Below, piece by piece: positions 6,955-12,962 of a stretch of 12,962 nt of DNA. The position numbers and the translations under genes were made by a program. The notes beneath the pieces are model-generated. The model made no database searches. It saw only the letters and a list, made by a program, of their open reading frames with translations, and was not told the origin of the DNA. The stretch is from Ramicandelaber brevisporus (Eukaryota; Kickxellomycota; Ramicandelaberales; Ramicandelaberaceae), in NCBI GenBank assembly GCA_025201865.1, contig MU602685.1:84597-97558 (forward strand), written 5' to 3'. Numbering within the stretch: position 1 is the stretch's first letter; every line of letters begins with the position of its first letter.

Positions 6955-9891
6955 TGTTGTTGTTACTGGTGCTGTTGGTGTAAAGTGTGTAGCAAAAGGC
7001 TGTTGTAGCTGCTGTTGATGCTGCTGCTGCGTAATTTTATTCTCAATGGTGACTGGAGAAAGGGGTGGGTCGGGAGGAACGCTGTGGCTGTTGCTGTTGC
7101 TACTACTACTACTATTGCTGCTATTATATAACTGGGAACTGACCAACTCTCTGGCATTTTCCATTGTGCTGTTGTTGCTATTGTTGCTATTGTTGTGCAC
7201 TGCTTGTAGTGCGGCAACGTGCATGCAAGAAGAGTAAGAGGAGGACGAGGGGAAAGAAGAGGAACTGGGAATCGCTGCTGCTGCCGGCGAGTGTGGCTGC
7301 TTCTGTGCTTGTGCCTGTGTCTGTGTCTGTGTCTGTGTCTGTGTTTGTGCTTGGGACTGACTGTTCTGAGCAGCAACTCGGGCGAATGCGGGGTTGTTAG
7401 TGTTACTCTCTGTGGTGGAGGAATCTGACACTGAAGTTACAGCAGAAACAGCAGAGATAACAGAGAGAGGCAGTGTTACGCTTCTGTTCCTAACGCCACC
7501 ATTAGTAGCAGTGGGGGAGACGGAATTAATAGTAGCACAGTCCGCCCCACTCTCACTTTTCACTGTGGTCTTCGCAGTGTCTGCTGAATCTGATGCCAAT
7601 GAAGACGATGATGATGGCGATAAAAATGACGAAATTGTTCCAGTTCTCTTGCGTTTTGAGGATGATGAAGCAGTAGTGTAAGTGTCCACTTGGTCGTTAA
7701 CATTAATCAGAGAGTCATCAACATTATCAAGCACGCAGGCAGAAGCAGAAACAGAAGCAGAAGCAGAAACTGGGACTGAGACTGAGACTGGAACTGAGTT
7801 TGCCATTTTGGAGAGAACTCCACCTTTGCTGTTACTGTTACTGTTGTTACTGCTGTACACAATGTCACACAGTGCGGTGTTACTGCCACTGGTGCTACTG
7901 TTACTGCTGCTGCCATTTAAGTGACTGCTATTCACATTGTGTTGAACTGCAGAAGCTGCTGAACTGAGTTTATTTGCATTCGAATTTGGACGTCCAAGTC
8001 GTGGATGTAACACTCCCGCTGTTGCTGTTGCTGTTGTTGGTGTTACTGTTGCTGCAGCTGTTGCAGTCATTGTCGAAGAAGATGGACTGCGATCTAGTGA
8101 ATGCAATTCATGAGTGGTTGATAACTTTGATCTGGCATAGGATACATTTCGAATATGACCTGCTGATGAGGACGATGATGACAGTGAGGGAGTACTTGTC
8201 AATGATGCCAGGAGGTCATCAGTGGTAGCAGCACCGTTCGATGTACCATGAGATGCACTTGCAAATCTACCGCTGCCCAGCATAGCTGAGGTTGGACGCT
8301 GAACTGTAGACTGTGAACGACGACGCCTGCGATCAACTGTTACTTGAGCCAATATTGCCGATTGCATGTCCACTGGAGATGATGTTCCAGTCGTGTTCCC
8401 ATTGACACTGCTTGGAGGAAACGCCACACTCTGTTGTAGTTGCTGTTGCTGCTGCTGCTGCTGCTGCTGTTGGTGCTGCTGTTGGTGCTGTTGCTGATTA
8501 AGGTTAAGATTACTGGCGGTAAAAAGAGCGAATGGATCAGTGGTTGATATTTGACGTGCAATCAACGAGGGACCACTACTACCACCGCCGCCAACAGAGA
8601 GACCACGCTGGATACCATCGGCCAATCCAACACTAGCTGGAGTGATGTTTCCTAATAAATACGGATTTAAATGTGAGCCGGTTGAATGTGACAATGAGGT
8701 GGTAACTGAGGGCGATCCCGACATCAACATTGAAGTCATTGCAGTGATAGAGGTGGGCGAGACTAGCTTTGTAAATCCATCCATGTAATCAAGTGGTGTT
8801 TGCAGTTGCAACGGTCGTCGCTGCAGCTGCTGTAGTGGTTGCTGTTGCTGTAGTGGCTGCTGTTGTTGCTGCGATACTGACTTCTGCTGTTTCTGAGTAT
8901 GGGAAGTTGAAGAGGCTGAAGTGGGTATATTGAAAGTGGGTCTATCGGATGGAGTCAGCATTGCAGAGGGAGTAGTTCCGCTTCTCTTTCTATTTGGACG
9001 AGGCTCATAATAACAATGAGAATTAGACTTTGTGCAACTTTCGCATTTTGGAGTGGCTCCATCACATCTAATCTTACGCTTGCGACATAATTGGCACGCT
9101 TGACCTGCATGTCTGCGTCTCTTTGTCTGCGGAAGTGCTGCTGAAGTCGGCATCTGGCCTGGCATCGTAGTGACTGGAACAAATGGAATAATGGAGACCG
9201 ATGGAGTTGTATTGCCTGAAATGTTGGACAATGGAGCAATAATTGGCACTGTTGCAATTGATGAAATGTCGCCTGATTGGTTGTTTAATTGAGGTGGAAA
9301 CTGTGGCGGGAATATCTGCTGTTGTTGCTGGTTGTTGATGAAGAGTTGATTTGACATTCCAGATGGAGTTGCACTAACCATTGGAGGCATCAATCCAAGT
9401 CCATTCAAACTAACGGAATTACTCAAACTGGCAGCCGCTGTACTAAACATGCTCGAATTAAACTGGAGTTGTTGATGCTGCTGTTCAGCTGAAGTTGCTG
9501 CAGCCAAATTGAGTACATCATCACTCATATTCATCCCAATATGCTGTTGATGTTGTTGTTGGTGCTGATGTTGCTGATGTTGTTGTTGCTGAAGGAATGC
9601 AGTAGGCACAAGTGATGAAGGCAGCTGGTTCAAATCGTGAGCTGTAAGCTGCATCGACAGCTGCTGCAGTGAAGTTGCACCTGATGAACCGGCTGGCGTA
9701 ACTCCTCCGACCGTATTCAGAAGCTGCTGGTGAGATGGCTGATGAGCGAGGTGAGAAGCACCAACAATACCGAGACCATTTGCAGCCATATCGAACAGCT
9801 GTGTAGATATAGCTGGAGTCTCGCTTGGTGCAATACTGGCGCCTGAAATTGAAACAGTCGTTGCAGTCAGTTTATCGAATACTGATGCCAT
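3193..9891 (-). CDS. Giant Zn(II)2Cys6 fungal transcription factor (2232 aa)
   Basis: One uninterrupted frame runs from ATG 9891-9889 (A at -3, G at +4) to TAA 3195-3193. There is no in-frame ATG upstream. The Zn cluster is at residues 266-293 with spacing CX2CX6CX6CX2CX6C (Cys 266, 269, 276, 283, 286, 293); basic residues KRKIR lie between the second and third Cys, and a basic RPNRKR linker follows. Such clusters bind DNA, often as dimers at CGG-type half-sites. About 960 residues of low complexity follow: many Gln tracts, Ser/Asn/Thr runs, a 13-Ala run and a Gln-Thr repeat. The fungal transcription-factor homology region begins near residue 1257 (MYYSFLIRQYLPHQ) and continues through SLRRCFWYLFTMESLSAV and the FRPSGFPSE / LPRSDF segment to about 1490. 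Helical sequence typical of the same region continues to about 1830, interrupted by Ser and Gln inserts. NLS-like basic patches lie at 521-525 (RRRRR), 746-749 (KRKR) and 1945-1948 (KRKR). It is far longer than the usual 600-1200 residues. Target genes and inducer are unknown. In-frame introns cannot be excluded. Confidence 0.94.
6361..6417 (-). repeat. CAG/CAA tract encoding 19 Gln
   Basis: Nineteen consecutive Gln codons (residues 1159-1177) with alternating CAA and CAG lie shortly before the homology region. CAA interruptions normally stabilise such tracts against slippage. It is one of several Gln tracts in this gene; others are near 4909-4941, 6682-6728, 8436-8504 and 8829-8871. Confidence 0.9.
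6910..6948 (-). repeat. Pure (GCA)13 trinucleotide tract encoding 13 Ala
   Basis: Thirteen identical GCA codons encode an Ala run, continuing as Thr/Ala codons (to about 6960). It is the same CAG trinucleotide unit as the Gln tracts, read in another register. It has no synonymous interruptions, unlike the Gln tracts, so it should be the most length-variable part of the gene. Confidence 0.9.
7315..7344 (-). repeat. Hexanucleotide array (CTGTGT x5) encoding a Gln-Thr repeat
   Basis: Five perfect 6-base units keep the frame and encode alternating Gln and Thr. The array is flanked by near copies that extend the Gln-Ala/Gln-Thr stretch on both sides. Confidence 0.85.
9013..9096 (-). other. Zn(II)2Cys6 DNA-binding cluster (within the giant factor)
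   Basis: This segment encodes residues 266-293 of the factor, from the first to the sixth zinc-binding Cys. All six Cys and the basic inter-Cys residues are present, so the domain looks functional. The dimerisation coiled coil often found just downstream of such clusters is not evident; the following sequence is Ser/Thr- and Gln-rich instead. Confidence 0.95.
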
Positions 9892-9975
9892 CGTGCTTTT
9901 GTGATTGATGGATGGTTGAAGCAGAGTTATACTGTGGCAACAACAAGTAAATAGAATAGGAAACAAAAGAGTCGG

Positions 9976-9998
9976 AAGTCAGAAGTCAGCAAAGTCAG
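9976..9998 (-). promoter_or_regulatory. Three CTGACTT heptamers
   Basis: AAGTCAG occurs at 9976-9982, 9983-9989 and 9992-9998, reading CTGACTT on the strand of the giant factor, about 85-110 bases before its ATG. TGACT is a bZIP half-site core, so a regulator-binding cluster is possible; simple local duplication is the alternative. Confidence 0.25.
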
Positions 9999-10212
9999 AC
10001 TTAGACACACACACAAACACACAAACAACACACGTGCTGTTCAGGACAAGGTCAGTATTCAGACTGCGATTGGTATTAAAAGAAAAAAGGCAAACGAAAA
10101 AGAGAGGCAACAATAACAATTACTCGCGTGTCGAGAGACGAACAAAGGAACGAAAAGGACTGTAACTGTAACAAAAGGCAAACACCAAAGCAGAAGCAGA
10201 CAGCAGACAGCA

Positions 10213-10234
10213 GCAGAAAACAAGCAGAAAACAA
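10213..10234. repeat. Two tandem copies of an 11-bp unit
   Basis: GCAGAAAACAA occurs twice in direct succession, inside a purine-rich CAG-like stretch (about 10181-10260). It is probably simple-sequence slippage. Confidence 0.6.
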
Positions 10235-10336
10235 GCAAACGCGCAAGCAGGAGGAAAGGAGGTTTCAATAAACAAAAGAAAGAATCGATGCGATGCTGGG
10301 TGTGGTGTGGTGCAGGCGTGATTTCGTGAAGGGAGA

Positions 10337-10446
10337 GAGTGTGTGTGTATGTGAGAGTGCGTATGTGAGAGAGTGTGGGTGTGGGTGTGGGTGGATGTGT
10401 GTATGGGGAGAGAGAAGGGGAGAAAGGGAGAGAAAGAGAGAAGATG
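10337..10446. repeat. GT- then GA-rich microsatellite block
   Basis: A GT/GA compound repeat with a GTGGGT array runs to about 10402, then passes into a purine-only tract (about 10405-10446). On the minus strand this is an AC- then CT-rich run within the putative leader. Long polypurine tracts can adopt unusual DNA structure, but no specific function is shown. Confidence 0.8.
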
Positions 10447-10684
10447 GGCTATTCCAAAATGAGAAACAAAAGGAGTAGGTTGGTTGGAGAGGTGGCAAAT
10501 GAACAGTAACAAAATGGGCGGCAAGGTCGATTGAACAGATGGATTTTCAGTGGTAGTTGCAACCCAATGTCTGAAGATGATAAATGCCAGTTTGGATGCA
10601 AACAAAATGTGACTATTGAAGGGAACAGAGAATGAGAACTGGTGCCACTCGTTCAGCCAACAAGAGCACTACAACAAGGGATAT

Positions 10685-10744
10685 ACACAGAGGTAGACAG
10701 ACACAGAGAGAGAGAGACACAGATATACAGAGATACAGAGAGAC
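10685..10744. repeat. ACAGAGA-type compound microsatellite
   Basis: This is an interspersed CA and GA repeat with a GATACAGA motif. It lies at the far end of the ATG-free interval, near the putative transcription start of the giant factor. Confidence 0.7.
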
Positions 10745-10968
10745 GTGCAGGACTGTGATGGTTGCATTTGGGGAGGAGGAATGGATGCTATATGCAACGC
10801 AGCATCGAAGGAGCCAGAGCTTTGCGAGAGTGAGGATACAGCACACTTCGAGTGAGCGAGAGAGAGAACCACAATAGCAGTCCTGTGGCGGTACGTGCTA
10901 GTAAAATGCAAAAACAGTGAACTCAACATACCACAGCAGATGGTCAAATTGTGAAAGTCTATCAAAAA

Positions 10969-10998
10969 GGCAAGGGTAAAGGCAAAGGCAAAGGCAAA
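10969..10998. repeat. GGCAAA-type hexanucleotide array (5 units)
   Basis: Three perfect GGCAAA units follow two variant units (GGCAAG, GGTAAA), and the array ends in a poly(A) run. It is not telomere-like in fungal terms and is best read as a microsatellite. Confidence 0.8.
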
Positions 10999-11132
10999 AA
11001 AAAACAAGTCTATCACAGAAGAGTATGTCGAAATCGAAGGCTGTAAGGTTGGGATGTGTGCAAATGAGTGCAAGCTGTGCGAAAGTTTGTCAAGTCCAGT
11101 GATATATGATCAAGACGAAAGACAGTTGACAT

Positions 11133-11224
11133 GAGAGGAGAGGGAAAAGAGAGAGAAAGAGAAAGAGAAAAGGAACATGCATCCACATCCACATACACAT
11201 ACACACGAGCACACACACACACAC
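11133..11224. repeat. GA-rich tract followed by CA-rich tract
   Basis: A nearly pure purine run (11133-11175) switches to CATCCACATCC/CATACACATA units and then a (CA)n run ending at about 11224. The compound microsatellite marks the left border of the more complex-sequence segment to its right. Confidence 0.8.
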
Positions 11225-11810
11225 GAAACGCGTGCTGTATTGCAGCTTTGGTGGGAGATTTTTTTTTGAAAAGTAGAATGATCAAACCAAAACAGCTTGG
11301 GAAACAGTATCGAAAAAGGTTGCTTCGTTTGATGGAGATGATTGGTTTGAATGATGATCCAGTTCGTGAGGAAGCAGTTTTTACTCATGCATACCTCCTT
11401 ATTGTTTGTTGCTTTTTTTGCAGCATGAGAATTGTTGGCAAACGTACTTGTGATGGTCAAGTTCAAGCCACAGTGTGGTTTGGTTGATTGGCTGGAATGG
11501 AATGGATGGTATGTGCCTGGTCAAGGAACCAGAAGTTGGAGAGATGACCGCTTTTCCTTTTACCCTATTCGTTAATCTCGTCAAAAAGGAACAGGAACAG
11601 AAAAGGGTCAAAAGAGTACAAAGTATGAATAAAAGAAGTGTAGAGTGAAAGAGATGCAGAGCTCGTGAGCTGCATACAATAAGCTGTGTATGTAGTGGTT
11701 GTGGTGGTGGTGGTATGTCATAATCGTTATTGGCAACAGCAGTAGCAGCAGCAGCAGCAAGCACAGCAGTCCAATATTGTAGTACAATCACCACCACAGC
11801 TACAGTGCCA

Positions 11811-11832
11811 GAGAGAGAGAGAGAGAGAGAGA
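11811..11832. repeat. (GA)11 microsatellite
   Basis: Eleven perfect GA units, the longest uninterrupted dinucleotide run in the window. Confidence 0.95.
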
Positions 11833-12497
11833 ATGAAAGTGAGCTGCGTCAAAGTATATGGAGAGTGCGAGTGACAGAGCAGATATATAGAGAGAATGGC
11901 GCGGCAACACAACTGACCTGCACCCACGACGAAGCTGGAAGAGAAGGATAGTAGAAGAAGCTGGAGCAACAGCCACACGCCTGTTGTGAACACAACCAGA
12001 GAGATGGCCAACCAGATGAGCACATACACACGCTTCGAGGACGCAGCAAGAGTGGAAATAAAACGTGTGGACACACCAGGCGAGCCAGGAAGCGATGTTA
12101 CACAGGACACACAAACCATGGTTACACGAACAAACTCGCATGGCGATGTGGCTGTTGCTATCACAGCCATAATTATGACTTAATAACCACGTAAACTCGT
12201 TTGAAAGGCAAGTTCATATAAACGAATCGGGCTGTTTTGAAACGATGATGATTAATGAGGAATGTTCAGAAGCGATCTCAAAGTGGAGAATCGGCTGGAT
12301 CTCGGTGACATTAATTATCATTCACCCCCTTCATAACACTTCCAATCGGCTGGCTTCCAGCGCGGAGTTTCGCATTTCTAATGCTCTCGTGTCGACGCCG
12401 TGCTCGGTCTGTTTTGGAGTGCCGAGTTCATTCGTGTCCGCTAAGCCGACGGCAAACGCCTGCTCTGATTCCGCAGCAGCCGGCCAGCGTGCCTCGA
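11833..12497. promoter_or_regulatory. Upstream region of the GST gene
   Basis: It contains a small plus-strand open frame (12004-12183, 59 codons) without recognisable homology, three AATCGG elements, a CCAAT box (12342-12346) and a distal TATAAA (12217-12222). Sequence complexity is higher than in the microsatellite-rich part to the left, as expected of a real promoter region. Confidence 0.5.
12225..12353 (+). promoter_or_regulatory. Three AATCGG elements, two as a perfect 10-mer
   Basis: AATCGGCTGG occurs at 12289-12298 and 12344-12353, and a related AATCGGGCTG at 12225-12234. The last perfect copy overlaps a CCAAT sequence. They lie 145-275 bases upstream of the TATA box, so they are candidate upstream activating elements of the GST gene. 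Confidence 0.35.
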
Positions 12498-12503
12498 TAT
12501 AAA
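12498..12503 (+). promoter_or_regulatory. TATA box of the GST gene
   Basis: TATAAA lies 150 bases before the GST ATG. With the usual eukaryotic spacing, transcription would start near 12530 and leave a leader of about 120 bases. No ATG occurs between this box and the GST start. Confidence 0.6.
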
Positions 12504-12604
12504 CAATCAGCTGATCCAAGTCAACAAACAACACACAACAAACACGAACATAGCTCACATCACAACATTCACATCACTCACAGCTCACAGCCCCGTTTTC
12601 TTTC

Positions 12605-12647
12605 CACAACAACCACAACAACTACAACAATCACAACAATCACAACA
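12605..12647 (+). promoter_or_regulatory. CAA-repeat 5' leader of the GST gene
   Basis: The last 43 bases before the ATG are an A/C-rich run of CACAACAA units almost without G or T. The start context is AACAATGGC, with A at -3 and G at +4. CAA-repeat leaders are unstructured and are known to favour scanning, so efficient translation is expected. Confidence 0.6.
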
Positions 12648-12962
12648 ATGGCGTCCCGCTACGAACTCGTGTACTTTGGTGGAGTCGGTGCTGCCGAGGT
12701 CATCAAGGCTATTCTCAACTACGGCGGTGCCGACTGGAAGCTCGATGTCGTCACGCAGGAGACATGGCCGGCGCTCAAACCCAGCACGCCGTTCGGCCAA
12801 GTTCCCCTGCTTCGTGAGTTCGATGCCAGCGGCAACCTCGTCCTCGAGCTCGCGCAGTCCGGCGCCATTGAAGCGTACCTCGGCCGCAAGTTCGGCCTGT
12901 ACGGCAAGACTCCACAGGAGGAGGCACGCATCCACTCCATCCACCTGTCGTACGCCGAGCTG
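12648..12962 (+). CDS. Glutathione S-transferase, sigma-like, first 105 codons (3' end beyond window)
   Basis: The frame opens at ATG 12648 and runs off the right edge. Residues 4-80 form the thioredoxin-fold GST N-terminal domain: LVYF with the presumed catalytic Tyr9 that activates the glutathione thiol, the WPALKPSTPFGQVPLL stretch with the cis-Pro at residue 53, and AQSGAIEAYL with Gln70-Ser71, which bind the gamma-glutamyl part of glutathione. From residue 81 the linker and first helix of the all-alpha domain begin (GLYGKTPQEEARI). This pattern is typical of sigma-class and related cytosolic GSTs, which conjugate glutathione to electrophiles or act as glutathione-dependent peroxidases or isomerases in stress defence. 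Codons favour C or G in the third position, unlike the giant factor next door, which fits high expression. The substrate is unknown; the C-terminal substrate-site half is not visible. Confidence 0.93.
   Translation, partial: MASRYELVYFGGVGAAEVIKAILNYGGADWKLDVVTQETWPALKPSTPFGQVPLLREFDASGNLVLELAQSGAIEAYLGRKFGLYGKTPQEEARIHSIHLSYAEL

Larger units (their letters stand above)
9892..10764 (-). promoter_or_regulatory. Putative AUG-free 5' leader of the giant transcription factor
   Basis: By hand scan, the minus strand has no ATG from the start codon at 9891 back to an ATG at 10767-10765, while the plus strand of the same interval has about twenty. This is what a long scanned 5' UTR under selection against upstream starts would look like. 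The coding-strand sequence is pyrimidine-rich with CT and AC microsatellites. A TATA-like CATATAG lies at 10794-10788 on the minus strand, just upstream of the ATG-free interval, so transcription might begin near 10760. A possible 3' splice site (pyrimidine tract then CACAG, about 9936-9955) could mean that part of it is a leader intron. No gene is visible inside. Confidence 0.4.
10765..11810. other. Gene-free spacer, left-middle part
   Basis: I see no supported gene in this stretch. It holds a hexanucleotide array (10969-10998), GA and CA microsatellites (11133-11224), a less repetitive segment (about 11226-11520) with an intron-like signal on the plus strand at 11366-11423, a plus-strand AATAAA at about 11627, a GTG run (about 11699-11713) and a CAG run (11736-11769). 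Open frames here are built from repeats or lack homology that I can recognise. Confidence 0.5.

Noticed and set aside
9892-9966. 25-codon N-terminal extension of the giant factor
   Set aside because: It has no ATG, only a TTG, and includes a CCCHS stretch unlike the rest; the ATG at 9891 has a good context.
10120-10605. Minus-strand frame rich in Phe, Leu, Ser and His-Thr repeats
   Set aside because: It arises from CT and CA microsatellites in the putative leader, and it has no ATG because the interval has none on this strand.
10969-10998. Possible telomere-like or CRISPR-like array
   Set aside because: The 6-base GGCAAA units are adjacent without spacers and do not match known telomere repeats; it is a microsatellite.
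11131-11487. 118-codon plus-strand frame
   Set aside because: Its first third is GA and CA microsatellite, and an intron-like sequence that is not a multiple of three lies inside it. I recognise no domain.
11727-12170. Minus-strand frame with a hydrophobic stretch resembling a membrane protein
   Set aside because: The hydrophobicity and Cys run come from CAG and GA repeats read in antisense; no family resemblance or supporting signals.

Overview
The window looks like nuclear DNA of a fungus, probably an early-diverging lineage. A chytrid or a zoopago-/mucoromycete would fit, but I cannot place it further. The reasons are a Zn(II)2Cys6 cluster combined with a fungal-specific transcription-factor homology region, intronless eukaryotic-style genes with long Gln/Ser/Thr/Ala low-complexity tracts, AATAAA-type signals, pyrimidine-rich promoters, and large spacers full of CA, GA and CAG microsatellites. 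No operons, ribosome binding sites, insertion sequences, CRISPR arrays, tRNA or rRNA genes are visible.

Layout from left to right. (1) Positions 1-1172, minus strand: the N-terminal 390 codons of a pleckstrin-homology (PH) domain protein that runs off the left edge. (2) 1173-1903: a divergent promoter region holding a 20-bp imperfect tandem repeat and a CT-rich block. (3) 1904-2890, plus strand: a 328-residue protein with a divergent heat-shock-factor (HSF)-type winged-helix DNA-binding domain and no recognisable trimerisation coiled coil. (4) 2891-3192: a short convergent 3' spacer with candidate poly(A) signals on both strands. (5) 3193-9891, minus strand: one uninterrupted 2232-codon reading frame for a giant Zn(II)2Cys6 transcription factor. 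(6) 9892-12647: 2.75 kb with no convincing gene. Its first 873 bases upstream of the factor's start contain no ATG at all on the factor's coding strand, against about twenty on the other strand, which suggests a very long AUG-free 5' leader. The rest is microsatellites and the promoter of the next gene. (7) 12648-12962, plus strand: the first 105 codons of a sigma-like glutathione S-transferase that runs off the right edge. It is preceded by a TATA box and a CAA-repeat leader.

The genes do not form an obvious pathway. Two are putative DNA-binding regulators (HSF-like and Zn2Cys6) arranged tail to tail. The PH protein and the HSF-like gene share a divergent promoter, and so do the Zn2Cys6 factor and the GST. 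I see no clear new multi-gene system. The most interesting points are the AUG-free leader of the giant regulator, the altered recognition helix of the HSF-like protein, and the extreme homopolymer content of the Zn2Cys6 factor.
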